In this document: positions 12,501-22,337 of the stretch, piece after piece
Layout: the number at the start of each line of letters is the position of its first letter
Numbering within the stretch: the first letter of the stretch is position 1
DNA from: Lytechinus pictus
Taxonomy: Eukaryota; Echinodermata; Echinoidea; Temnopleuroida; Toxopneustidae
NCBI RefSeq assembly: GCF_037042905.1
Contig: NC_087257.1
Coordinates: 28,395,501 to 28,459,500, forward strand
DNA: 64,000 nt
Reading direction: 5' to 3'
The notes under the pieces: generated by a model
Told to the model about the DNA's origin: nothing
The model's database searches: none
The model's input: only the letters and a program-made list of their open reading frames with translations
Position numbers and translations under genes: made by a program

Positions 12501-13801
12501 GACATTAAAATGTAAAAGAAATTGAGAATTGTTGATTATTATGTACCCAAGCATGAATATGGGGTGTAAGAGTTTGGAATTTTGTAAAGAATAATGAGAA
12601 ATAGTCTCGTGTATTGCATGCTAGAATTCATGTGGTGGCCTAGGACTGACGTCAAATTTTGGTATGTTGGTGGTGATTTTTTCCCTGATTGCTATGAAAG
12701 CATGAATGCTTTTAAGCAAGTAACCAGAGGACTGACGGCTTAAGGTCCTCTCTGAGGGACCTGGTGATGAGGATTAATGCCTTACCAAAGGGCACTGGCG
12801 CACCAAGAAAGAATCGAACCTGGGTCACCGGAATCCGAAACCCCTGCTTTACCGACTGAGCTATTGCGCCTTGGCGATGACTTTAGGCTGCAATATTAGT
12901 ATCTTGGCAGTTGAATGAAATAAATGAGCTTCATTGAACCATTGCTCTTATCTGTTGCTATGTCTGGCAGGCAGTACAGCGGATCATGGATCGGGATGGT
13001 CTTGTGGAAGAGAGGGCTCTACAGAGGATAGAATCTCAGATGACCAATGAGGAAAGAATCGCTAGGAGCAATGTAGTCCTTTGTACTATCTGGGAACCAG
13101 AAATCACACAGAAACAGGTATGTTGATCGGAGGTAAACACCTTGACTAGTCAGTCTGTAGTTCAAGGTTTCAAATTTGTTTTAATCACCTTCATCTCCTC
13201 TGTCCACTTTGCATGAATTATTGCATCCTCGACCCAACCTTCCTACTCTCCTCAACTTCTTCCATTTTGTCTCTGGCCGTCCCCTCCTCCTCGAACCACC
13301 CTCCTCGATCTCAAAAGCCCTTCTCAACACATGTTCGCCATCCTTCCTCAGCACATGCCCATACCAACGTACCATATTTGGATTCGCCCACCAGCCCACC
13401 ACTTCTTCCAAACCCAACATCTGCACAAAGTTTCAACTTCCATGGATATTGATGTCACAGAGTGGACACAGGAAGGGAAGGGTAGACATTTCAAACAAAA
13501 AATAATTCTTCCAATTAAGCATCAGGGGGCATTTTCTATCTCTACTACACCAAGTTCCAATTCAATAGAACAAAAAAATGATTGCAATTGTAGGTCTATG
13601 GCAAACCATGTAGCAAATATCATCAATCCTAAATATTGATTTTATATCTTGTCATTTTAAAGGGCCCATTCAGTTTCTACTTTTGTTTTGTTTTAAGTCT
13701 TATAACATCAAGCTATATTGTTCTTTCAGGTTGAGAGAGCTTGGTCGGGTCTCCAGTCACGTATTCAGGAATGTAGTAAACCTGAGCAACCAAAGCTATG
13801 A
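6286..13801 (+). CDS. COASY: Bifunctional coenzyme A synthase (PPAT + dephospho-CoA kinase), nine coding exons
   Basis: Joined coding exons: 6286-6574, 7000-7389, 8681-8901, 9619-9750, 10456-10642, 11358-11507, 12311-12408, 12971-13117, 13730-13801. All introns are GT-AG and the frame is unbroken, giving 561 codons; human COASY is 564. Residues about 186-345 match the phosphopantetheine adenylyltransferase domain, with the TFDRLHAGH motif at about 192-200 (nucleotidyltransferase HxGH histidines 197 and 200). Residues about 353-561 match dephospho-CoA kinase, with the P-loop [12 protein letters not shown] at about 356-367 and the IDCD acidic motif soon after. Family knowledge: the enzyme converts 4'-phosphopantetheine to dephospho-CoA and then to CoA, in cytosol and/or mitochondria. 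The first ATG sits in AAAATGG, a good context, and the N-terminus has the length of the family. Odd: exon 5 carries a 72-bp tandem triplication that includes the splice donor. Assignment is very secure; exact transcript ends are not visible. Confidence 0.96.
7000..7389 (+). CDS. COASY: COASY coding exon 2 (PPAT active site)
   Basis: Acceptor TTCACAG at 6999, donor GAAA|GTAAGC. The exon encodes residues about 97-226, including [10 protein letters not shown], the nucleotide-binding and catalytic motif of cytidylyltransferase-like PPAT enzymes. The serine/threonine-rich stretch before it is probably a linker. Confidence 0.93.
7410..7988. mobile_element. Fold-back MITE with TTAA flanks, in COASY intron 2
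   Basis: Long imperfect inverted repeat: the left arm starts AGGACAAGTCCACCCC and the right arm ends CAGCCTTGACCT, with about 200-bp arms around a central AT-rich spacer. TTAA flanks both ends. The same family occurs at 60137-60749. The terminal motif and TTAA target suggest a piggyBac-type non-autonomous element; that assignment is inference. In pre-mRNA it would fold into long double-stranded RNA. Confidence 0.75.
8195..8400. repeat. C-tract-bounded element in COASY intron 2
   Basis: Bounded by GGGCAGTTGCCCCCC followed by a T tract and by CAAGTCCCCCCCCACGGCC. It belongs to the loose class of elements with G/C homopolymer edges and T tracts found at several places in this window. Confidence 0.4.
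8681..8901 (+). CDS. COASY: COASY coding exon 3 (PPAT C-terminal half)
   Basis: Acceptor TTAATAG, donor AAAAG|GTATAT. The protein includes PITDPFGPS and [10 protein letters not shown], which line up with the conserved DP(Y/F)GP and VVSEET segments of animal COASY. Confidence 0.93.
9619..9750 (+). CDS. COASY: COASY coding exon 4 (PPAT-DPCK junction)
   Basis: A 132-nt exon of 44 codons, phase 0 at both ends. Acceptor CCTTGCAG, donor AAAG|GTTTGT. It encodes [17 protein letters not shown], matching the VSSSS...RxLGxLLxP linker seen between the two domains in animal COASY. Confidence 0.9.
10456..10642 (+). CDS. COASY: COASY coding exon 5 (DPCK P-loop), shortest form
   Basis: Acceptor TTTGCAG at 10455. 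Encodes the Walker A motif [12 protein letters not shown] and the [14 protein letters not shown] segment. Ending at the first donor (GT at 10643) gives the protein that aligns colinearly with other DPCKs. The reading frame stays open through two further 72-bp copies, so the exon could also end at 10714 or 10786. Confidence 0.9.
10573..10788 (+). repeat. 72-bp in-frame tandem triplication of exon 5 end with its splice donor
   Basis: Copies at 10573-10644, 10645-10716 and 10717-10788, each 72 bp (24 codons). By eye the pairs differ at 8-10 positions. Each copy encodes a version of LGHxAYExGxLAHxQIIxEFGQ and ends CAAGGTAA, so GT donors fall at 10643, 10715 and 10787. The first two donors are GTAAGTTA; the third, GTAAACCC, leads into unique intron and is probably the original. 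Exon lengths 187, 259 and 331 are all 1 modulo 3, so every donor joins exon 6 in frame. The start of the unit (GATAAATTAGG) resembles the donor (GGTAAACCC), which suggests duplication at microhomology. Confidence 0.93.
10644..11357 (+). other. COASY intron 5, no further element recognised
   Basis: After the two extra exon-like copies the reading frame runs to a stop at about 10899. The rest is AT-rich with no recognisable element. Confidence 0.5.
11358..11507 (+). CDS. COASY: COASY coding exon 6 (DPCK core)
   Basis: Acceptor TTTTTGCAG, donor CAG|GGTAAG region with GT at 11508. Encodes [20 protein letters not shown] and the following WPSI helix, typical of the DPCK lid/CoA-binding region. Confidence 0.92.
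11938..12050. repeat. Dispersed repeat, copy 1 (intron 6)
   Basis: TAGCCGGGTAATAATAATAG through GAGAACAGTTTTTGACACTG to AAATATACCATTATTATTAT. Near-identical in layout to 31449-31550, both bounded by ATT/TAA triplet runs. Confidence 0.75.
12311..12408 (+). CDS. COASY: COASY coding exon 7 (DPCK)
   Basis: Acceptor AACTACAG, donor CAGAG|GTAAAT. Encodes [15 protein letters not shown] and [12 protein letters not shown], matching the conserved [10 protein letters not shown] and HEVW segments. Confidence 0.93.
12700..12872 (-). mobile_element. tRNA-derived SINE in COASY intron 7
   Basis: Read on the - strand from 12872: GGCGCAATAGCTCAGTCGGT with A box TAGCTCAGTCGG, then a B box GGTTCGATTC at about 12810, with GCGCC near the head's 3' end able to pair with the 5' GGCGC. 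The anticodon stem is not properly paired, so this is a tRNA-like SINE head, not a tRNA gene. A non-tRNA body (CTTTGGTAAGGCATTAATCC, then a region rich in GGACC/GGTCC) follows to about 12700. Confidence 0.75.
12971..13117 (+). CDS. COASY: COASY coding exon 8 (DPCK)
   Basis: A 147-nt, phase-0 exon. Acceptor CTGGCAG, donor AACAG|GTATGT. Encodes [20 protein letters not shown] and the QM segment followed by [13 protein letters not shown], matching the family's RIxxRDGL, SQM and TLWEP blocks. Confidence 0.93.
13168..13440 (-). pseudogene. Non-LTR retrotransposon C-terminal fragment inside COASY intron 8
   Basis: The - strand encodes [20 protein letters not shown] followed by [15 protein letters not shown], the well-known RWxGHVxRxD...GRPxxxW tail found at the end of many non-LTR retrotransposon polyproteins. 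The frame is lost after KWKK. It sits antisense to COASY, so transcription of COASY produces its antisense strand. Confidence 0.75.
13730..13801 (+). CDS. COASY: COASY coding exon 9 and stop codon
   Basis: Acceptor TTCTTTCAG. Encodes [12 protein letters not shown] and ends in TGA at 13799-13801, 23 residues after the junction; this matches the VEKAWxLLQxRI C-terminus of animal COASY. Confidence 0.92.
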   Translation, partial: VERAWSGLQSRIQECSKPEQPKL

Positions 13802-14185
13802 AACAAGCCTTTTTGAACTCCTATATAGCTGAGGTTGAAGAAACTTTCATCCTTACTTTAGGGGAGCTCCTTTTATCAAGGGACCAAAGAGGGTAAACAA
13901 TTGATGTGGAAACGAATGAAGGAAACTCAACAATGTTCATGATGAAACAAGGTATTTTTTTGTTGTTCAAACTCTTGAACAAACTCTTTAAGATCATGTT
14001 AACATTCAAACATACAGACTTTGTCAGAGGCAACTTCTGTCAGAGTTAACATTCAAAGGTCTGATTGGAAATTTCTCTGTTGTAATACTATTATTGAAAT
14101 CTGTTTATTGCACCCAACATCTCACTTGAACACAGTTAAGGCTGCATTATTTGACTTTCTGTATAAATCGAGCCAATTTTACAGA

Positions 14186-14310
14186 CCTGGGTCCCTTAAC
14201 ACAAAGGTTAGGAATTAATAGTACACTTGACTTTCACGATCAATTGTACATTGAAGTCAATGGAATCGATTGTAGAAAAATGTTCTACGATCATTGCTAA
14301 GTTTTGTGGA
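14186..14310. repeat. Decayed palindromic element next to COASY
   Basis: CTGGGTCCCTTAACACAAAG with an internal near-palindrome ATCAATTGTACATTGAAGTCAATGGAATCGATTGT-type core (two arms around TTGAAGTCAA). The edge sequence resembles the element at 34272-34428. Confidence 0.45.
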
Positions 14311-14702
14311 TAAATTTGCCAATTCGTTCACTGCCAACTCGTCCACACACCACATGGTCTACCTTCATTTAGTCTAATGCCATTCCGTCCATCAACATTT
14401 CGTCTAACAACCATTTGGTCCAATCATCACTTCGTCTAATCACCATTTCGTCTATTACCATTTCATCTAATAACCAGTTGGTCTTATACCCATTTTCTTT
14501 TCATTCATTTTGCACAATGAACACTTTAGTTTAATTAGACCAAATGGTATATGGACTAAATGGCTATCGGACCGACTGGTTATTAGACGGAATGGCATTA
14601 GACTAAATGAAAGTAGACCATGTGGTTAGTAGACGAACTGATAATAGACCAAATGGTAGTAGACGAATTGGCAATTGGACGAATTGGCATTAGACGAATT
14701 GG
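14311..14702. repeat. Inverted pair of short-period GTCTAAT arrays
   Basis: The left half (14325-14490) is an array of about 17-18-bp units of the form CCATTTCGTCTAATNA. The right half (14535-14702) is the same array in reverse complement (TTAGACGAATTGGN). The centre is AT-rich. The whole folds into a long hairpin; it lies in the possible COASY 3' UTR. Confidence 0.8.
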
Positions 14703-14703
14703 A

Positions 14704-14709
14704 AATAAA
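14704..14709 (+). terminator. Candidate COASY poly(A) signal, proximal
   Basis: AATAAA followed at once by the GT-rich stretch TTGTTTTGTGTTATGGG, about 900 bp after the stop codon. The implied 3' UTR would contain the inverted GTCTAAT-repeat element. Confidence 0.35.
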
Positions 14710-16649
14710 TTGTTTTGTGTTATGGGCCTCAGACTATGCAAAACATGACATTGTCCCTTTGAAGTCAAATATCTCTATGTTCCCATGATAGTTGACTATT
14801 AAACACAGTCATCCCGCCTGTATTTCCATAGAACTATTTGGTGTTAATTTTTTAAGAGAGTTTTCGTGTAACAAATCACAATACCTGTATTCCTGAGCAC
14901 ACATTTGAAAATGAATAATATTATATGATGCTGTAATGAGTAATGAAATTACCATGGAGCTCCATGTAAAACATGCAATAAGTCAGTGTGATGATGTATG
15001 ACACAGACACCACTTTAAACTTTGTCATGTGGAAAAGAATTCACATGACTATAATTGTCATGTTCATTATGCACAAGAAGTGCATGTCTCTACAAATTTT
15101 GAAAAGATATGTAAAACTTATTAAATGAATTTGTTGGAAGTTAATTGCGTCTGATAAACTTGGCAAGAAATTTTTGAATTCCGTAAATTTTAAATTGTGG
15201 TGCTTTGAAACTGAATATCGTATCTGTACATGCTGGAAGTATCCATGTATATTAATTGGTAATATGTGGACTAGTTCTTGTCATTTTCATGTCATGTTAT
15301 GGTTGTACAAATTTGAATGTATAGAAATTTATATTTACGGTGATGGGAAATACTATTATATTCAATGTGCCTTAACTTATGCAATGCATATGTTGCTGCT
15401 AGAGTGACAAAACTATGTGTAAATCTCAAATATAAATCTTCAAGACTCAAAGAACATAATAATCATAATTATAACTGCATTGGTATCAGGCACTTTAAGA
15501 AATAAATATTTCTGAGCACTGCATGATTCTACTTCGACTTAAGCACAATTACTAAACTTAAACTCTCTACCAATTCAAGTTAATTACTTGATATTCATGC
15601 TGCCGTAAAATTGAGGTTCCTTACTGTAGTGTTATAGCTTATAATTCATGTACTTGTAGGAGAATTCACTAGTTTAATTGAGGGTTGAGACCCTTGCTAA
15701 TAAGAAAAAGTCTCATTTGATCCAACTTGCATCTGATAAATTTGTCATTAATATGTCCTTCAAATTTCATAATGAACTATTGACATCTTATTTCAATAAT
15801 TTCACTTAGAAATAGATTACCCGAGTCACCTAATTCAGATAAAGTGGATGGTTTAATGTTTATTTGGCAAGTAATTGTCATTTATTGTGTTACAACACTA
15901 TGAAATGATGGGAGATTTAAAAAAAAAAAATTGGAGCTTGATTTTTTTCTGGAAAAAACGAGAAAATCCTAGAACCTACCGTGTTGTTATTTCTATGTAA
16001 AAGGTTATATAGACAATATTTACCATAGACAATGTAATATCAGGTACATGTAGCTATGTAATGATGATGGTAATTGGTGCATGTACATAGTTTTTCTTTT
16101 GTTATTCATGAAAGTATAAATAGTACATACTGTACATACCTGCGAGTTTCCCCTCTGCCTAATAAGTTGTACGGAAGCGATGAATAGTGGATTGTATTAA
16201 AAGAACAATACAACTCATTTACCTAACTACTCATGCATTCCAAAATTTAATAAACTTTTTATTAGTACCAGGAACTTGTGAAGTATGATATTCCTTGAGA
16301 TGTAAGGCGTATTGGAACTTTGATGACTTAAAAAAGTTGTAGGGAAGAGAGTTTTTGCGATGAGCTTGGTCATATGCAATGTTTCAGCTTGCGTCAGTTT
16401 TCCATGATTTTTTTTAAAGAAACATGTACTTGTAGGTTGTTTAATGGAAGGAGTTGATCCTGTGAATATGTCACCCATTTCTCCTTCAGATACTCTTCTT
16501 ATTGGGGAGCTTTAGATTTGTCATTCATTCATGAGGCAGAATCTTGTGATTTGGGTAAATCAGCTTTACTATGCATGAATAAGAAATAGAGCTCACCGTT
16601 ACTTGGAGAAAAGATTAATTCCTCATCATGTACTGGGTTGTGAAATCTA

Positions 16650-16965
16650 AAGCCCAGCACACACTACACGATCTGCTACGATGCGATTTTCAAAGAAATT
16701 GTAATAGCATTTGTTATGAACATTCCACCATATAATATCTAAATGATCAAAGGTATGAATAGTGGTATGAATACTTGAAATTCCAGTCTATTGTGAGCAA
16801 AATAAATGTCAAATCGTAATTACATCATCATCGGCTGCAACTTGAAGCAGATTTAGACTTTACTCTGACCACAATGCTTGCAGCAAAGCAAAATTCTTAT
16901 TTTAGTATGAAGCATTATGCTGTTCACAAATCGCGTCATAGTCGGATTGTGTACTTTGCTTCGGA
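16650..16965. mobile_element. Possible MITE with decayed terminal inverted repeats
   Basis: Left edge AGCACACACTACACGATCTG with GATGCGATTTT; the right edge in reverse complement gives TACACAATCCGACTATGACG with CGATTTG. The arms are similar but not identical. No coding capacity. Confidence 0.4.
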
Positions 16966-17316
16966 CTTGAAGCTCTCTATATTGAACTTGGTAGAGAACT
17001 TTGTATTAAGGCTTATTTTGTGGTATGGTGATGAATTATACAATGTATGACTGCTTCATCCTTATTTATTTGAATGGTAGTTTTTACAAGGTCTGTCGTA
17101 TGCAAGAAAATATTAATGTATTCAGTACTTTGACTAAGTCAAGCAAGTATGTCCCACCTATCTATTGGTATGTTTAGATTTTTCAAATGTGAGATGGTTA
17201 ACTTCAAATTTCTGTTGCAGATGTTTTTCATTTGTAAGTGAAAGAAAACTGCACAAATTCTAAGACTTTCACACCTAAGTCATCTTGATAAATTACAGTG
17301 GCTCTACTTTGACTTT

Positions 17317-17356
17317 GTGGCGTGCGCCTGTAATCCTAGCTACATTGGGGAAGTTA
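17317..17356 (+). ncRNA. Fragment resembling the 5' domain of 7SL (SRP) RNA
   Basis: GTGGCGTGCGCCTGTAATCC then TAGCTACATTGGGGAAG closely follows the highly conserved SRP Alu-domain core (GTGGCG...CCTGTAATCC.AGCTAC). Similarity fades on both sides, so it is probably a truncated retroposed copy, not a working SRP RNA gene. Confidence 0.45.
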
Positions 17357-18569
17357 AAAATTGATGCAGAGGTTTAAGGTGTCACGTCTCTTCGATGGTG
17401 ATTTTAAATGTAGGTCCCAGATGTAAATGATCATATCTGATTGATACATAACACGTCTGTTAAAATTCAAACACACAATCTTGTCACGTTTGAATGAATG
17501 CTAAATAAACACCTGTTTCACTAGCTTTGTTACTTGTTTAACTAAATTATCAACTTGTTTTTTTTAACCTTTTTCTTGTTTAATTTGTTTTACTTCCTTG
17601 TACCATTATTTTAGCCAAGGTTTCAACTGAAATCAGGGTTTAACTCTGATATTTGTAATATTGTTAATTCTGTTTTATTCTTTTCTATCGACTAGGCTTC
17701 TGCAAATATAAGAAATATTGACTACTGAGGTCATATTGCACTCATACTTTGACTCATGCAACATGATCTTGAGGTTTGGCAATCTTGGAATTTGCCATTG
17801 TTTCTGTCTTCTTAATCCTAGTCAGTATGATATACTTTCTTTTTCATTATAGTATACTTTCTTTATTTTCTTAAGAATTGATTTTTCTTATTCTATGTAT
17901 TTTGAAGTCTGTTATCTTCTGTGAAAAGGAGAATGGTGTAACTCACAATTTGATTGTCAGGCATTAAAGAATTTGGATAAAAAAATGCTTATTCATATTT
18001 CAAAAGCACAGCAATTATTGCTGCAGCATAATGTTATACAATGCCATTTATTTTTTCTTTGTTATTATCGTTTTGATTATGAGTTTCAAACCAAATGTGC
18101 AATATGATCTTCATCAGCGTGATAACCTACTTCAGATGCAAAGTGTAGTTTCACTTTTCAACTTGCAACTTGTTTTCCTTTGCAATAATCTTTTTGATGA
18201 AGAACGTAGAATATGAAATCTCCCAAGTTATTTCAGGCTTCAGTTTCATCAGTACATAGAGCTAGGAAATGCATGTAGATTTTTATTGAAATCTGTTAAA
18301 GCATTTTTTTTAAATTGTCATATGAAAGTTAATAAGGCTATTACTAGTTGGATTTCAAATTACAGGTAGTCAAGACATATTTTTGCAAATTGCTACATTA
18401 TCTCTCAGCATTTTTGATATGTAATACTGTCATCCTAGTATTCATAATAATTTGTTAATTTCTAAAGTTTGATATTTGTTCTCAAAGAGAATTTGGAATG
18501 GTTGTATGTTGTAAACCAACTTATTCTGAAGATGATAAAATGAAATATATATGAATATAATCAATTGAA

Positions 18570-18575
18570 AATAAA
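18570..18575 (+). terminator. Candidate poly(A) signal, distal
   Basis: AATAAA followed by TTTGTTTGTGTATTGTTT, a good GT-rich downstream element. The preceding 3.8 kb lacks the dense repeats typical elsewhere, so a very long COASY 3' UTR is possible. Other AATAAA hexamers occur at 15501 and 17505. Confidence 0.25.
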
Positions 18576-18754
18576 CCTAATTTGTTTGTGTATTGTTTAT
18601 CACACTCTCTCAACTGGTCATTTGTTTTAGTCATTGAGTTAACAGTTTTTAGCAGACAATAACCTAACAGATGCAATTAATTAATGTGTCACTTTATTTC
18701 TATTCTTATCCCCTTACCCGCTTTATGCTTCTCCAGGAAACATCTGTAATTCCA

Positions 18755-18916
18755 GGGGCCCATTTCATAAATGCTTGCAACTATAACATTGCTACTATGG
18801 CAACTACCATGGTAACGTGGCTCAGCAGCCAATCACAATCAAGGTTTCCATGGTAGTTGAAATAATGGCAAAGTCACCATACAGTGTAGTTGTAATTCTT
18901 TATGGGAATTGGCCTC
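18755..18916. mobile_element. Palindromic MITE, GGGGCCCRTTTCATAAA family, copy 1
   Basis: Starts GGGGCCCATTTCATAAATGC, with internal CAACTACCATGGTAACGTGG and GCTCAGCAGCCAATCACAAT, and a decayed right end TTCTTTATGGGAATTGGCCT. Same family as 52295-52441. Confidence 0.75.
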
Positions 18917-19338
18917 AGGGATATGAAAATGAATGCATACATGTGTTGCATACAATTTATGATTTTCCCCCAGATAACTCAAAGGATTGAGATTTTATGA
19001 AGGCACTTTCGCCCATCCCAGTGTACAGTATTCAATGATGTAATAGATTGTCTGAATATGTAAATTTTATTGTTGGTTTCACAATGTCTATAATTAAGGT
19101 CCAGACTGTACAGAAAGAATACCCCTCCCCATCAAAACTTACATTATTATACATTATTATAGAAAGAAATGTTTGATGGCTGTTTGTCTGGGATGAAATC
19201 TGTTCCATCAATTGCCTCAAAAGCTTCGTTTGCCATCATGATTATGATGATTTTTTTTTAAATTGATAAGTCATTATTTTAAAAGGTTTGGATATATGAA
19301 AGCAATGGGGAACGCTTCGCCTTCTAATTTTTCTGGAT

Positions 19339-19602
19339 AGTGACCTCCTTTTCTTACCATTGTCCGCCAGATTTCACTGAGACTTCTATTAATTTGTTTA
19401 TTTTGAGGGGGGGTGGTGGCCAGGTCACATTTCTCTTCTTTAAAAACAAATGTATTTCTATCCTCCATTTAGTGACCTCCTTTTCTTACCATTGTCCGCC
19501 AGATTTCACCGAGACTTCTATTAATTTGTTTATTTTGAGGGGGGATGGTGGCCAGGTCACATTTCTCTTCTTTAAAAACAAATGTATTTCTATCCTCCAT
19601 TT
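19339..19602. repeat. 132-bp tandem duplication
   Basis: Two near-identical 132-bp copies (start GTGACCTCCTTTTCTTACCA at 19340 and 19472) differ at only a few positions. The period is 44 codons, which explains the 107-codon open frame across it; that frame shows no recognisable protein. Confidence 0.9.
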
Positions 19603-19719
19603 TGTTATAAGGAAAGCATATCCATTCTATTTTTGTGAAAAGGAGGTTTATGATTCGTCATAGAAAGAGAGACCTTAATTAATTGCTATCCATTCCTTAA
19701 TCTCCACGTGTGTGTTAAC

Positions 19720-19905
19720 ATCATTGGTTTTAATGGTGTTCATGTTCGGCCTCCGTTGCATATTCGGGTAGATTTGTTCCGCGGTGACGGTAAAATCCTT
19801 TCATTACTCGCTCGATGCGGGCGTGCTTGCGTGTCGTCTTCTCAAAAGGGGGTCGATGGCCGTATGCTGAAGAGGAGAGAGCTGGAACGGCTTTAGCGGA
19901 TTCCT
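19720..19905. other. CpG-containing stretch of unknown role
   Basis: Richer in CpG than its surroundings (GTTCGGCCTCCGTTGC, CGCGGTGACGG, CTCGATGCGGGCGTGC). An open frame of 62 codons covers it but has no recognisable domain. It may be a lost exon or regulatory element. Confidence 0.2.
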
Positions 19906-20129
19906 AAGATTAAGGTGGAGATTATATGAAGATGACATAATACTTTTACATAAACATATGAAAGGTTGATATATTGATTTGTAGAAGAGACGGTTGAAAT
20001 TAATCGTTTTCAGTAAAACCATGTAACTTTTTCTTCTGTCTTTTTCCCTCTTTAGTTAATATCAATTCAGTTTGGGGGTAATGGTTAGCAAGATTATTAA
20101 AAATCTAACCCAACCCCTCTTCAATGAAG

Positions 20130-20640
20130 ATTATCATCATCATCATCACCATCACCACCACCACCATCATCACCATCATCATCATCATCACTACCACCAC
20201 CATCATCACCATTATCATCGTCATCATCACCATCATCATCACCATTATCATCATCACCATTGTCATCATCACCACCAACATCGTCATCACCATTATCATC
20301 ATCATCATCATCATCATCACCACCAACATCATCATCACCATTATCATCATCATCATCATCACCATCGTCACCACCACCATCATCATCACCACCATCATCA
20401 TCATCACCAACATCATCATCACCATTATCATCATCATCACCATTATCATCATCATCATCACCACCAACATCATCGTCATCACCATTATCATCATCATCAT
20501 CATCACCACCAACATCATCATCACCATTATCATCAACATAATCATCTTCATCATCACCAACATCATCATCATCACCAGCAGCATTAATCATCTTCATCAT
20601 TACCCTCCTCCTCATCATCGCCACCACAACATCATAAACT
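20130..20640. repeat. CAT/CAC trinucleotide microsatellite, about 500 bp
   Basis: Imperfect (CAT/CAC)n with interspersed AACATC and ATTATC units. The period of 3 keeps several frames open on both strands (poly-His, Ile/Thr, Ser/Pro, Met/Val and Asp/Gly readings). These are artefacts of the repeat, not genes. Confidence 0.95.
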
Positions 20641-21292
20641 CATTTTTGATATCTTCATAATCAGTCGCATTCATCGTCATTATCTTATTTCTCTTCATTA
20701 TGTATAATAAGATTGTGTACCTCGTCATGCACATTGAGTCCTCGTGTATGTTCACGATCATCTCTATGTATCTTACTCTGGTAGCCATGCTTCACGTGGA
20801 AAAGACGATCGTAAGTCGAGTGTGGTTCGTGCTGAAGAAAAGTTAAGATATAGAAATTAGCACAAAATGCATGTAAATGAATCAAGTAATTAGTCATAAT
20901 CAAGACCTGGGTCTTGTTCTAGCGTTAAGTCAATACCCTACATCCCACCCCCTCGATGCATCCAGAAAGAAAGAAATTAATGGATATGGATAAACTTAAA
21001 ATAAAAACAAAAAAGATAAATAATATTACTGTAATCTTTACTTCATTAGTTTCCACGGGCCATTGTGCTCATCCGTTTCTCCACTCGCCCCCCCCCTCCC
21101 CCCATTAGAAAGTGGATGATGTAAGCCATATGTTTTCTTGTCATTAGTAACGAATGTGAATTTTATATCAAATAATCTTTAGGGATGAGATATCCTTCAA
21201 CATGGCAAATTCAGAGAAGAAGGGGCATAGCCTTTGATATGTAACTATCATGCACCCACCTCACCTGTATGGGAAATTCAACCTCTCACCCA
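20641..21292. other. Non-coding stretch
   Basis: AT-rich with a C-tract at about 21088-21105. A 55-nt open segment at 20777-20831 on the - strand is bounded by possible splice sites, but no coding support was found. Confidence 0.4.
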
Positions 21293-21628
21293 TGGCCCTG
21301 GGAAGCGGGGTGCTGAAGCGCCCCAACAAATTCCTTGGGGTGCTATTTGTATTATTCTCCATATGTGAAGCACCCCCAGGTACCCTGGAAGATGTGTAAA
21401 AAATTAAAAATGTAACCAAAATCACCTTCATTTTGTAGTGAAACCCCCCTTTATATTTTAGCTTTTCAAAATTTTCAGGACCACTTTCATCTCCATTTTG
21501 TATTGAAAATCTTTTTTTTTTTTGCTTTTCAAATTTGATCTCCATTTTGTGGTGAAAACCTAAACTTTTTTTTTTGCTTACAAAGTTACATCAGCACCCC
21601 AAGTAAAAAAAATCGTTCTCAGGGCCCT
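21293..21628. mobile_element. Short terminal-inverted-repeat element
   Basis: Starts GGCCCTGGGAAGCGGGGTGC and ends with the reverse complement of GGCCCTGAGAACGA, preceded by TCAGCACCCC. Inside are three diverged repeats of a TTTTGTAGTGAAA / TTTTTTTGCTTTTCAAATTT motif. No coding capacity. Confidence 0.6.
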
Positions 21629-22138
21629 GCTCTCACCAGCAAATACAGTTCTCATATCATCGAAAATGCCTAACGAATATTCAAAGTACGGAAAACTCGT
21701 TCAACCATGGAGGTACATTATGTACTGTACTTAAAAACATGCATCTGAGTCATGGAGTCCATTGGACATCAGAACAGATACGAAAATTATGATTTAGCAT
21801 GCGAGAGAGTAACATAATTTTATCTAACCTGTTTATGATTGTTGAAGTAAGTGATTTCTTCCTCTCCTTTCTCATTGAAAGTCTTATGATTTCCGCTTCC
21901 CTTCCATACCCCTGATGTATCTCCTTTGATAGCTATATGACTCTTCTTGATTCGCTGCTCTCGCTACGATAAGAATTTTACAAAAGCAATTATATTCACA
22001 TAATTTTGGACAATGTATAATCATGGCAAGGTGCAACATAAGAAAATATATATTCATAATATGGCACGATGATATAAATAGTCCAACTAACTCCCACTTC
22101 CATGGTCCGACAGATAGAAACAAAGCTTATCAGCCAAC

Positions 22139-22337
22139 ATGGCCAATGAAAATCAAGGAAAATTGTCAGATCCAACAGCTTGTCTGACAAAAATGTTGAT
22201 ACTGTTTGTGAAGTTTTTTCATTCGAATGTATGCCATGTTAAAGCACGTTAAAAGAGGTTTTTCGGGGGAGTGTCATCAATATTTTTGTCCGACAAGTTG
22301 TCAGATCCGACAAGTTTTATTGGTTTTGATTGGCTGA
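22139..22337. mobile_element. Fold-back element
   Basis: GGCCAATGAAAATCAAGGAA and TTGTCAGATCCAACAGCTTG on the left pair with CAAGTTGTCAGATCCGACAA and TTGGTTTTGATTGGCT on the right, around an AT-rich centre. The right flank (TTACCATGGTAAC) recalls the core of the GGGGCCC family. Confidence 0.65.

Larger units (their letters stand above)
14710..18754 (+). other. Non-coding stretch, possible long 3' UTR or intergenic DNA
   Basis: AT-rich with no ORF worth naming. It contains a possible short element at 16650-16965 and a 7SL-like fragment at 17317, described separately. Several AATAAA hexamers are present. Confidence 0.4.

Noticed and set aside
12798..12872. A working tRNA gene on the - strand
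   Set aside because: A and B boxes are good, but the anticodon stem does not pair and a SINE body follows.
17317..17356. Human Alu contamination
   Set aside because: Only about 40 bp resemble Alu/7SL and the flanks are AT-rich native-looking DNA; an SRP RNA relic is more likely, though read-level proof is not available.
19340..19663. 107-codon frame with two 44-residue repeats
   Set aside because: Explained by a 132-bp DNA duplication that happens to be divisible by 3; no family, and the upstream and downstream DNA is not coding-like.
20072..20660. Long poly-His, Ile/Thr, Ser/Pro, Met/Val and Asp/Gly open frames on both strands
   Set aside because: All arise from one CAT/CAC trinucleotide microsatellite; a period of 3 keeps every frame open.
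20777..20831. 55-nt - strand segment with splice-like borders, considered as the next exon of the 36 kb membrane gene
   Set aside because: Its translation does not continue a transmembrane helix, and the signals are weak; chance is likelier.
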